Part shown: one piece after another, positions 39,340 through 46,466 of the stretch
Position numbering within the stretch: the stretch's first letter is position 1
Layout of the letters: every line of letters starts with the position of its first letter
Origin: CAZXFG01 sp964640515
GTDB lineage: Bacteria > Patescibacteriota > Patescibacteriia > Magasanikbacterales > GWA2-37-8
Assembly (NCBI GenBank): GCA_964640515.1
Contig: CAZXFG010000001.1
Span: 1 to 49,491 of the forward strand
DNA length: 49,491 nt
Direction: 5' to 3'
Program-made: the position numbers and the translations under genes
The notes under the pieces: generated by a model
The model's input: the letters and a program-made list of their open reading frames with translations, nothing else
Database searches by the model: none
Told to the model about the DNA's origin: nothing

Positions 39340-40182
39340 TTATTTGGAATTTTTACGGGACTTGATGACAAATTTATCACTCCATTTTTCCGGTGAACGA
39401 GTTTTGACACCGCGAGCGGCCTTTCCATAAACAGTCTGCGGACCGCGCTTCTGACCGATCGGACTATGACCCTCGCCACCGCCGTGCGGATGGTCAACCG
39501 GGTTCATGTTTTTACCTTTCACTCTTGGTTTAATGCCTTGCAAACGGCGGCGGCCGGCTTTACCCCAACGAATCAAACGATAATCAGCGTTGCCTAACAC
39601 ACCGACACTGGCCGCGCATTTTTTCAAAACAGCGCGAATTTCTCCGGAAGGTAATTTTATCTGGGCATAATCGCCTTCAACACCCACAAACTGGGCGGAT
39701 AAACCAGCGCCGCGCACCAATTGCCCGCCCTTGCCCGGAGTTAATTCTATATTATATACAAATAAACCGATTGGAATATATTCTAAAGGCATGCGGTGTC
39801 CTAATTCGGCTTTAATGGCCCCATGAGAAGATTGAACACTATCGCCCACTTTTAATCCTTCCGGACATAAAATATAGGACTTGACATTATCCGCGTATTT
39901 AACCAACGCAATGCGCGGACCGCGATTCGGATCATATTCTATAGCCATGACTTCAGCCGGCAAATCAAATTTTTTCCTTTTAAAATCTACCAGGCGATAA
40001 AACTTCTTGACCCCGCCGCCTTGATGGCGCACGGTAATGATACCTTGATTGTTCCGCCCGCTTTTAGGCTGTAAAATGGTGATTAATGATTTTTCCGGTT
40101 CCGTTCTAGTGATATCAGAAAAAGCGTCCACGCTTGATCGGCGGCGTCCATTGCTGGTTGGTTTGTGGATTTTAATCGGCAT
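39340..40182 (-). CDS. rplB: Ribosomal protein L2 (uL2)
   Basis: 280 aa, essential for subunit joining and peptidyl transferase structure. The C-terminal motif NPVDHPHGGGEGHSPIGQKR holds the conserved His near the active centre. The N-terminal RNA-binding domain (RNNQGIITVRHQGGG) is complete. Confidence 0.98.
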   Translation of the reverse strand: MPIKIHKPTSNGRRRSSVDAFSDITRTEPEKSLITILQPKSGRNNQGIITVRHQGGGVKKFYRLVDFKRKKFDLPAEVMAIEYDPNRGPRIALVKYADNVKSYILCPEGLKVGDSVQSSHGAIKAELGHRMPLEYIPIGLFVYNIELTPGKGGQLVRGAGLSAQFVGVEGDYAQIKLPSGEIRAVLKKCAASVGVLGNADYRLIRWGKAGRRRLQGIKPRVKGKNMNPVDHPHGGGEGHSPIGQKRGPQTVYGKAARGVKTRSPEKWSDKFVIKSRKNSK

Positions 40183-40203
40183 AGCTAAAAATCTAATATC
40201 TTA

Positions 40204-40656
40204 TTAAACACCTTCATGAATGGTAATACTCTGGCCCTTGACCAATGTGATAATAGCCTTGCGATAATCAGAGCGACGACCGGTAGCGCGGCCAAAACGC
40301 TTCGGTTTACCCTGAATATTCATCACATTTACTTCTATCGGTTTGACGCCATATTTTTCCTTTACCGCCTGCTTAATCTGATGCTTGTTAGCGTCGCGGC
40401 TCACCAAAAAACTGTACTTATTTAAACTCTGCGAAACAGCTGCCTTTTCAGTTACCAACGCTTTAATCAAAATCTTGTCAGCTAAAACACCGCTTTTCGC
40501 TTCTGGTTTGGCCAATGCGTCTGCGGCCGCCGCCGCCGGCTTCTCAACTTCCTTAACCGCTATTTTCTTTTCTTTTTTGGGCGCAACCTGAACTTCAGCT
40601 CCTTTATCCAGCTGTTCTTGATTTTTCTTCTTAGTCCACCTGTCTAATAATCCCAT
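40204..40656 (-). CDS. rplW: Ribosomal protein L23 with N-terminal extension (uL23)
   Basis: 150 aa, about 50 more than typical. The core (about 58-150) has LIKALVTEKAAVSQSLNKYSF and VEVNVMNIQGK-like VNVMNIQGKPKRFGR. L23 docks SRP, trigger factor and SecY at the tunnel exit. The N-terminal 57 residues are Lys/Ala/Glu-rich and probably flexible. Confidence 0.96.
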   Translation of the reverse strand: MGLLDRWTKKKNQEQLDKGAEVQVAPKKEKKIAVKEVEKPAAAAADALAKPEAKSGVLADKILIKALVTEKAAVSQSLNKYSFLVSRDANKHQIKQAVKEKYGVKPIEVNVMNIQGKPKRFGRATGRRSDYRKAIITLVKGQSITIHEGV

Positions 40657-40677
40657 ATCATTTTGATCTTAAGATGA

Positions 40678-41313
40678 TTATTGTTTTTTCCCGAATACTT
40701 CTTCCAGCTTCTTCACCGCTTCTTGACTGGCAATCACTCCATCCCAATTGATTAAATCCATAACATTTACATCTTCAGCCCGAACCGTTTTTATATTGGT
40801 CAGATTCTTGGTCATGCGCATCACCTTTTCATCTTTTCCGGCGGTTAATACTAAAAATTTCTTACTCTTGCCTGGAAATAATTTCAATAAATTCACAAAC
40901 ATTTTGGTTTTGGCTTCAGCGAAAGAAAAATCTTGTAAAATCCACAAGACGCTATTGGCCACTTTATCGCTCAAACACATCCGGACAGCTAAACGACGGG
41001 TCTGTTTGTTGATTTTAGTATGGTAATTTCTGATAGTCAACGGACCAAAAGTCACTCCTCCGCCTTTCCAAATCGGCGAGCGGATAGAACCGTGGCGAGC
41101 GCGCCCCGTGCCTTTTTGTTGCCAGGGCTTTTTACCGCCGCCGGAAACTTCACCGCGATTTTTCGTATCAGCCCAAGGTTCACGCTGATTATTAGTTTGG
41201 GCGATAAATACCTCGTGCACCACCTCGGGTTTGATTTTCACCCCAAACACGGCCTCTGCCAATTCCATTTCGCCAACGGCCTGATTTTCTAAATTGTAAA
41301 CTTTTATTTTCAT
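40678..41313 (-). CDS. rplD: Ribosomal protein L4 (uL4)
   Basis: 211 aa, with an extended loop in the exit tunnel: KPWQQKGTGRARHGSIRSPI and GGGVTFGP. In many bacteria L4 represses its own S10 operon by acting on the leader; here the structured leader lies upstream of rplC, two genes' distance from rpsJ, so L4 is one candidate regulator (inference). Confidence 0.97.
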   Translation of the reverse strand: MKIKVYNLENQAVGEMELAEAVFGVKIKPEVVHEVFIAQTNNQREPWADTKNRGEVSGGGKKPWQQKGTGRARHGSIRSPIWKGGGVTFGPLTIRNYHTKINKQTRRLAVRMCLSDKVANSVLWILQDFSFAEAKTKMFVNLLKLFPGKSKKFLVLTAGKDEKVMRMTKNLTNIKTVRAEDVNVMDLINWDGVIASQEAVKKLEEVFGKKQ

Positions 41314-41318
41314 AAATT

Positions 41319-42035
41319 TTATTGAGCTATGGTCGCTCCGGCGCTTTCAGGCGAGGACCCGTCCTCTTGGGGCAATGGGACAACCGAAATATCTGAACCA
41401 TTTTTCTTAACCACTTTTAATTCTCCCGGAGCCATAATTTCCAACAAAGCATTGCGACCGCCCGGCACGGCGCCTTTTAAATAGATCTCATTAGTTTCCG
41501 GATGTACAGAAACCACTTCTAAATTTTTAACGGTAATTTGAGCATTCCCCATCTGGCCGGCCATGCGCATGCCTTTAAATACCCTTTGCACGCCACCGGC
41601 GCCAATTGAACCGGGAGCGCGTAAATTGTCCTTATGGCCATGCGAAGCCGGACCACCGTGAAAATGATGGCGTTTCACCACACCGGCAAAACCCTTGCCT
41701 TTAGAAATCCCGATCACGCTTACCTTTTCACCTGGAACAAAAGTTTCCACTGTTACTAAATCTCCGCGCGAAACGCTGTCGGTTGATTCAATTTCAAATT
41801 CCTTCAGCCAGCGCACGGGTTTCAAATCCTTCAAATGCCCGGCCATAGGTTTACTTAAACGGAATTCTTTTCTTTCTCCAAAACCAAGCTGGACAGCTTT
41901 ATTGTTGTCTTTATCTCCATTTTTTACCTGAACCACTTGGCAAGGTCCCGCCTGTATTCTAGTCACTGGCACCACCTCACCGCTGGGGACGAACACCTGC
42001 GTCATGCCTATCTTTTTCCCTAAAATAAATTTCAT
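41319..42035 (-). CDS. rplC: Ribosomal protein L3 (uL3)
   Basis: 238 aa. FILGKKIGMTQVF start, the central GTSKGKGFAGVVKRH-like ISKGKGFAGVVKRHHFHGG, and SIGAGGVQRVFKGMRMAGQMG are diagnostic of L3. The C-terminal ~30 residues (VVKKNGSDISVVPLPQEDG) are an extra tail. First gene after the 280-base structured leader. Confidence 0.98.
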   Translation of the reverse strand: MKFILGKKIGMTQVFVPSGEVVPVTRIQAGPCQVVQVKNGDKDNNKAVQLGFGERKEFRLSKPMAGHLKDLKPVRWLKEFEIESTDSVSRGDLVTVETFVPGEKVSVIGISKGKGFAGVVKRHHFHGGPASHGHKDNLRAPGSIGAGGVQRVFKGMRMAGQMGNAQITVKNLEVVSVHPETNEIYLKGAVPGGRNALLEIMAPGELKVVKKNGSDISVVPLPQEDGSSPESAGATIAQ

Positions 42036-42323
42036 AAATAATGAATGTTAGCGGACCATTTAGCTTTTCCTTAATGGTCTTAACAAAAAACTAGAAGCAA
42101 CAACATTGAATAAAAATTCAATTCTGTCGCTTCTAGCCTTTCGCGTCAGCGAAATCCGCCCACAGCGGATTCAACCCAATCGGAAACTTTGGGTTAAAAT
42201 GGCTATAAAAATATTTTATCAAATAATTTCCCCCGGTTTATTTTTTCCTAATAAATGTTTTCCCTAAGCCCGGTTTGGGCCGGATCTTATTTACTCGGTT
42301 AAATAAACCAAACACTGACCCTA
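42036..42323 (-). promoter_or_regulatory. Structured leader of the rplC ribosomal protein operon
   Basis: About 280 bases without a gene between rpsJ and rplC, transcribed from the promoter at 42324-42351. Reading toward rplC there are hairpins at 42173-42195 (AACCCAA/TTGGGTT), 42153-42171 (AATCCGC/GCGGATT) and 42139-42154 (TTTCGC/GCGAAA), then the terminator at 42085-42136, then GACCATT/AATGGTC (42054-42079) just before the start. The order sensor-like hairpins, terminator, gene suggests attenuation control of the whole S10-spc operon. Confidence 0.65.
42085..42136 (-). terminator. Terminator inside the rplC leader
   Basis: CTAGAAGC (complement of 42129-42136) pairs with GCTTCTAG (complement of 42091-42098), with inner ACA/TGT and ATTGAA/TTCAAT pairs, followed by TTTTTT (42085-42090). 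It lies between the rplC promoter and rplC, so it must be conditional or leaky. Confidence 0.8.
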
Positions 42324-42351
42324 ATTCTACTACTTTTTTCTTAATTGTCAA
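42324..42351 (-). promoter_or_regulatory. Promoter of the rplC-secY ribosomal protein operon
   Basis: TTGACA (42346-42351), 16 bases, TAGAAT (42324-42329) on the minus strand, starting 5 bases after the rpsJ stop. Confidence 0.75.
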
Positions 42352-42356
42352 GCCCC

Positions 42357-42701
42357 CTACATCTTTATTTCCACATCAACTCCGGCCGGCAAGCTTAAGC
42401 TCATCAGCGCGTCAATACACTTCGGAGAGGCGTTGATAATGTCTATTAAGCGTTTATGCACACGCATTTCATATTGCTCCCGAGCATCCTTATGCACGAA
42501 GGTGGAACGATTTACGGTGTATTTCATCTTTTCCGTAGGTAAAGGAACCGGGCCGATTACCTTGGCATCATTTCTTTCTGCCGTCTCAATAATCGTCTTG
42601 GTGGCCTGATCTATAATCTTACTGTCATAAGCGCGGATCTTAATTCTAATCCGCGTGCCGTTCTCCTCCTTCTTTACAGTATTGGTGGTTGCAGAACTCA
42701 T
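42357..42701 (-). CDS. rpsJ: Ribosomal protein S10 (uS10)
   Basis: 114 aa from the ATG at 42701. IRIRAYDSK-like IRIKIRAYDSKIIDQ and GPVPLPT with the FVHKDAREQYEMRVHKRLIDI segment define S10, a 30S head protein that also serves in NusB-S10 antitermination. An ATG at 42719 would add FFYYL and is not favoured. S10 is separated from rplC by a promoter and leader, so it belongs transcriptionally with tuf. Confidence 0.97.
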   Translation of the reverse strand: MSSATTNTVKKEENGTRIRIKIRAYDSKIIDQATKTIIETAERNDAKVIGPVPLPTEKMKYTVNRSTFVHKDAREQYEMRVHKRLIDIINASPKCIDALMSLSLPAGVDVEIKM

Positions 42702-42721
42702 AAGGTAATAAAAGAACAAAT

Positions 42722-42750
42722 CCCCGCCCCGGCTAAAAGCCGGGACGGGG
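42722..42750 (-). terminator. GC-rich hairpin between tuf and rpsJ
   Basis: On the minus strand CCCCGTCCCGGCT pairs with AGCCGGGGCGGGG (one T-G pair) around a TTT loop, followed by ATTTGTTCTTTT. Strong stem with a broken T run: probably a partial terminator that lowers rpsJ relative to tuf. Confidence 0.7.
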
Positions 42751-42758
42751 AAATATTT

Positions 42759-43949
42759 TTACTTAATAATTTTAGTTACAACTCCAGCGCCTACCGTCCG
42801 GCCACCCTCGCGAATGGCGAATTTCATTTTTTCTTCCAAAGCTACTGGAATAATTAATTTAACTTTCAAAACGACATTGTCGCCCGGCATTACCATTTCA
42901 ACGCCAGCCGGCAATTCCACTTCACCGGTCACATCGGTAGTGCGGATATAAAATTGGGGTTTATATCCCTTGAAAAATGGCTTATGTCGGCCGCCTTCTT
43001 CTTTGGTCAAGATCAACACTTGGGCTTCAAACTCGGTATGAGGAGTAATGGAACCGATTTTGGCCAAAACCATGCCGCGTTCAATATCCTCTTTCTTGGT
43101 GCCTCTCAAAAGCAAACCAGCATTGTCGCCGGCCACGCCTTCTTTCAAACTCTTGTTAAACATTTCTATGCCAGTGACTACGGTTTTAGAAGTTTCTTCT
43201 TTTAAACCGACAATCTCGGCATCATCATTAATATGAATAGTGCCGCGCTCGATACGACCGGTGACTACAGTACCGCGGCCTTCAATGGAAAAAACATCTT
43301 CCACGGGCATCAAAAACGGCTTATCAATCTCGCGTTGCGGTTCTGGAATATATGAATCTAAAGTATCAAGCAAATCCAAAATCGGTTTAGTGGCGGTCGC
43401 GTCAGTCGGGTTTTGCAAGGCCTGTAAAGCTGAACCGCGGATGATTGGAGTAGTGTCGCCGGGGAATTCATATTTCTTCAATAAATCACGCACTTCGGCC
43501 TCCACCAAATCAATTAATTCCGGATCGGAAACTTGATCCACTTTATTTAAGAAAACTACGATATATGGTACGCCTACTTGGCGAGCCAAAAGGATGTGCT
43601 CGCGGGTTTGCGGCATAGGGCCGTCAGCGGCTGAAACTACGAGAATAGCGCCATCCATCTGGGCGGCGCCGGTAATCATATTTTTTACATAATCGGCATG
43701 ACCCGGGCAGTCCACATGGGCATAATGTCTCTTCTCTGATTCATATTCCACATGGGCGGTAGAAATGGTAATACCGCGGGCCTTTGATTCCGGAGCTTTG
43801 TCCAAATCATCAACACCTTTCTTTTGGGCTACTCCACCGCGAGCATTCAATATCTGCAAGATAGCGGCAGTTAAAGTGGTTTTACCGTGGTCAACATGGC
43901 CAATGGTACCTACATTTACGTGCGGCTTTGTTCTTAAAAACTCAGCCAT
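42759..43949 (-). CDS. tuf: Elongation factor Tu
   Basis: 396 aa GTPase that delivers aminoacyl-tRNA. GHVDHGKT (17-24), DCPGHADY, NKVD and GSAL are all present, with both beta-barrel domains. The sole tuf copy visible. It is followed by rpsJ after a GC-rich hairpin and preceded by its own promoter (44062-44089) with a leader of about 105 bases. Confidence 0.99.
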   Translation of the reverse strand: MAEFLRTKPHVNVGTIGHVDHGKTTLTAAILQILNARGGVAQKKGVDDLDKAPESKARGITISTAHVEYESEKRHYAHVDCPGHADYVKNMITGAAQMDGAILVVSAADGPMPQTREHILLARQVGVPYIVVFLNKVDQVSDPELIDLVEAEVRDLLKKYEFPGDTTPIIRGSALQALQNPTDATATKPILDLLDTLDSYIPEPQREIDKPFLMPVEDVFSIEGRGTVVTGRIERGTIHINDDAEIVGLKEETSKTVVTGIEMFNKSLKEGVAGDNAGLLLRGTKKEDIERGMVLAKIGSITPHTEFEAQVLILTKEEGGRHKPFFKGYKPQFYIRTTDVTGEVELPAGVEMVMPGDNVVLKVKLIIPVALEEKMKFAIREGGRTVGAGVVTKIIK

Positions 43950-44061
43950 ATGAATTAACTCTTTACGGCACTGCTCCGAGTGGTCGGCGCAGATTTGTAT
44001 CCAGCCGTATTATTTTATGTAAAGTTTATAAAGTTAACAAACAGATGACAACTCGTTGCCA

Positions 44062-44089
44062 ATTATACCAAATCCTACAGATTTTGCAA
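44062..44089 (-). promoter_or_regulatory. Promoter of tuf
   Basis: TTGCAA (44084-44089), 16 bases, TATAAT (44062-44067) on the minus strand. The leader to 43949 includes a GC-rich stretch with CTCGGAGCAGTGCCG that could fold. Confidence 0.7.
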
Positions 44090-44135
44090 GGGGTAAGCCC
44101 AAAATAGAGCTGTGGACAAGAAATTTTGGCTAAGA

Positions 44136-44504
44136 TTACTCATCTATCGGCTCTAAATAGAACCTTTCTTCTTCGGCCACAGGCACCTCGCCCAACTTCT
44201 CTTCTGTGCCAATATTAGCAAAAATTTCCTCATGAAGATCCCGAACTTTGGAAGAAAAATCATCAATTTTCTCTTCAGCAGATACTTCTTCCGGTTCATG
44301 ATCCGCCATCAAGTCATCCGCTTCTTCTAAATCCTTGTCTTCAACGCAACAGGAACACGGTCTTTCATCGTTGTCCAACATTCGTTCATACTCATCCAAA
44401 TCCATCACCACCATGGCATCGCTATTTTCATTGTCTAACACCACGCAACGATCTCCGGTGCGGCGAATTAAGTTCATTACCCGATTGAGTTGGCAGTTGT
44501 CCAT
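44136..44504 (-). CDS. Phd/YefM-like N-domain protein with acidic Cys-containing tail
   Basis: 122 aa. Residues 1-45 (RVMNLIRRTGDRCVVLDNE then MVVMDLDEYERML) resemble the conserved end of Phd/YefM antitoxins, in which a strand with the V-x-L/M-D-L/S-x-x-E-Y-E-R-L pattern closes the DNA-binding fold. After it comes CSCC and a strongly acidic tail. No toxin ORF is adjacent, and the tail is unlike classical antitoxin C-termini, so the role is uncertain: a regulator or a scaffold are both possible. Its promoter is at 44538-44565. Confidence 0.6.
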   Translation of the reverse strand: MDNCQLNRVMNLIRRTGDRCVVLDNENSDAMVVMDLDEYERMLDNDERPCSCCVEDKDLEEADDLMADHEPEEVSAEEKIDDFSSKVRDLHEEIFANIGTEEKLGEVPVAEEERFYLEPIDE

Positions 44505-44537
44505 ATACTTAAAAAATTCTAATTAAACTTCGTTCAT

Positions 44538-44565
44538 ATTATATCAATCCGGAATAAGAAGTCAA
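44538..44565 (-). promoter_or_regulatory. Promoter of the Phd-like gene
   Basis: TTGACT (44560-44565), 16 bases, TATAAT (44538-44543) on the minus strand; leader of about 27 bases. Confidence 0.7.
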
Positions 44566-44625
44566 CTGTTATTTTTGCATTAAATCTGATAGAATAAATT
44601 CAATACATAACCTAGCCCCATAACC

Positions 44626-45477
44626 ATGCCAACTTCAGAAATCATCATCACCAATATAGGAAGACTGGAGCTGACCAAACAGGCAATATCCAATGCCGGT
44701 TTGGATAAATTCCATGTGGTGGCTGATTTTGATCGCACCATTACCAAAAATTTTGTTAACGGCGCGCGTACTTCCTCTATTATTTCCGTATTATGCACCG
44801 AAAAAATGCTCACCCCGGATTATCCGGCCAAAGCCCGGGAATTATTTGATAAATATTATGCGATTGAAACTGATATCAATTATCCAGACGATAAAAAATT
44901 GATCGCCATGCATGAGTGGTGGACAAAACATTTTCAATTATTGATTGATTCCAAATTAAATAAAAAGGATTTGGAGAGGGTGGCCAGTACCGACAAAATA
45001 CAATTGCGCGCCGGCATCTGCGACATGATTAAATGGTTACATGAAAAAACTGTTCCTCTGCTAATCTTCTCTGCCAGCGGCCTTGGGGTGGACATAATCA
45101 CCCTTTATCTCAAAAAATGCCGGCATTTATACGACAACATTCATATTGTCTCCAATATTATAAAATGGGATGACAATGGCTATGCGGTTGGAGTCCGAGA
45201 GCCGATTATCCACAACATGAACAAAGGAGAACACGCGCTAAAAAATTATCCTATATTCAAATTAATAAAAAATCGTAAAAATATTTTACTCTTAGGAGAC
45301 GACGCGAACGATGTCGATATGGTGGAAGGAATTGAGTGTGAAAATATAATAAAGGTGGGATTTTTAAATACAGATGTAGAAAAGAATCTTGAAACATTTA
45401 AAAAACACTTTGATGTAATCATCACGAATGATGGGGAGATGAATTTCGTAAATCAATTATTGGAAGAAATGTTTTGA
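44626..45477 (+). CDS. HAD-superfamily pyrimidine 5'-nucleotidase (UMPH-1 type)
   Basis: 283 aa. HAD motif I VVADFDRTIT with nucleophile Asp34 and Asp36, followed by FVNGARTSS. Other features are YYAIETDINYP, EWWTKHFQLL, LIFSASGLGVDII (motif II region), NKGEHAL (motif III Lys) and LLGDDANDVDMV (motif IV). This arrangement matches the UMPH-1/NT5C3 cytosolic pyrimidine nucleotidase family, best known from eukaryotes, which dephosphorylates UMP and CMP. Family placement is from remembered motifs, so moderate. The only plus-strand gene in the right-hand 18 kb; it converges with mutM with no spacer. Confidence 0.7.
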   Translation: MPTSEIIITNIGRLELTKQAISNAGLDKFHVVADFDRTITKNFVNGARTSSIISVLCTEKMLTPDYPAKARELFDKYYAIETDINYPDDKKLIAMHEWWTKHFQLLIDSKLNKKDLERVASTDKIQLRAGICDMIKWLHEKTVPLLIFSASGLGVDIITLYLKKCRHLYDNIHIVSNIIKWDDNGYAVGVREPIIHNMNKGEHALKNYPIFKLIKNRKNILLLGDDANDVDMVEGIECENIIKVGFLNTDVEKNLETFKKHFDVIITNDGEMNFVNQLLEEMF

Positions 45478-46341
45478 TTATTTCTGACAACTATTGCAAT
45501 ACACTGTTCCCCGGCCAGCGATGCGCTGGCTTTTTAGTTGGGTGCCGCAAACCAGGCATTTTTCTTTGTCACGGCCGTAAACTTTGAGATATTTTACAAA
45601 ATTCCCTTTTCTCCCTTCGCAATCGCGGTAATCGCTAAAAGTGGTGCCATGATGTTTAACCGCCAATTTCAATATCTTTTTGGCACAACTGACTATCTGG
45701 GCATATTCATTCTTCTTCAGCGCGCCTGCCCGCCTATCCGGCCGCACCCGGGCGCAAAAACAAATCTCGGCCGCATAAATATTGCCAACGCCGGCTATTT
45801 TTTCCTGATTCAAAAGTAGAGCTTTGATATTTCCTTTTTTGCCGTTCGCTAATTCTGCCAATTTCTTGGCAGTAAATTTTTTATCCAAAGCATCAATACC
45901 GAATTTAGCCGTGACTTTTTCTTTTTCTTCTCTGCTCGCTAATTTTACATAGCCAAATCGGCGCATGTCGTTGAAATATAATTTGGTGCCATTGGAAAAA
46001 TGAAAAACCAATTGAGTGTGTTTGTCGGGTAATTTACTTATATCGGCCTCACTTTGCACATGCCCACCTGCCACCAGGCAAGATTTCATCTGATAGACCA
46101 GCTGACCAGTCATTTTTAAATGAATCAATAAAAATTTATCTTTTTTATTTAACACAAAAACCAAGAGCTTGCCATAACGCTCAATATGTTTGATGCTACT
46201 GCCTTTCAGCACACTCTCTATTTCATGCAGACCGCCTTTCACCGCGCTGGGACGCAAGATTTCCAACCGCTTAATCTTTTTGCGCACAATGCGCTTCTCC
46301 AAATCACGGCGGATTGTTTCTACTTCTGGTAATTCAGGCAT
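45478..46341 (-). CDS. mutM: Formamidopyrimidine-DNA glycosylase
   Basis: 287 aa Fpg/Nei family enzyme removing 8-oxoguanine. PELPEVET gives the catalytic Pro2 and Glu3, HLKMTGQL has the conserved Lys, the H2TH region reads LLNQEKIAGVGNIYAAE, and the zinc finger CLVCGTQL...TVYCNSCQ has the base-contacting Arg before it (RIAGRGT). It sits between fusA and the UMPH-1-type gene. Its stop abuts that of the plus-strand gene. Confidence 0.97.
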   Translation of the reverse strand: MPELPEVETIRRDLEKRIVRKKIKRLEILRPSAVKGGLHEIESVLKGSSIKHIERYGKLLVFVLNKKDKFLLIHLKMTGQLVYQMKSCLVAGGHVQSEADISKLPDKHTQLVFHFSNGTKLYFNDMRRFGYVKLASREEKEKVTAKFGIDALDKKFTAKKLAELANGKKGNIKALLLNQEKIAGVGNIYAAEICFCARVRPDRRAGALKKNEYAQIVSCAKKILKLAVKHHGTTFSDYRDCEGRKGNFVKYLKVYGRDKEKCLVCGTQLKSQRIAGRGTVYCNSCQK

Positions 46342-46380
46342 ATATTTTGTGATAGTACTATCTTAACATAAAACAGAAAC

Positions 46381-46407
46381 AAAAAAAGCCCCGACTGATT
46401 CGGAACT
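46381..46407 (-). terminator. Intrinsic terminator after fusA
   Basis: On the minus strand AGTTCCGA, loop ATCAG, TCGGGGCT (two GU pairs) followed by seven T residues (46381-46387). It ends the rpsL-rpsG-fusA unit before mutM. Confidence 0.75.
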
Positions 46408-46426
46408 TTTTTCTTTTTTTATTAAA

Positions 46427-46465
46427 GATTGCTTCGTCGTCCCTACAGGACTCCTCGCAATGACA
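46427..46465 (-). repeat. GTCATTGCGAG element directly after the fusA stop
   Basis: On the minus strand GTCATTGCGAGGA, a small GTCC/GGAC hairpin, then GACGAAGCAATC. It begins 2 bases after the fusA TAG. The same two ends flank a different hairpin in the radA copy (9394-9436). It looks like a half-length version of that element. Confidence 0.75.
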
Positions 46466-46466
46466 G

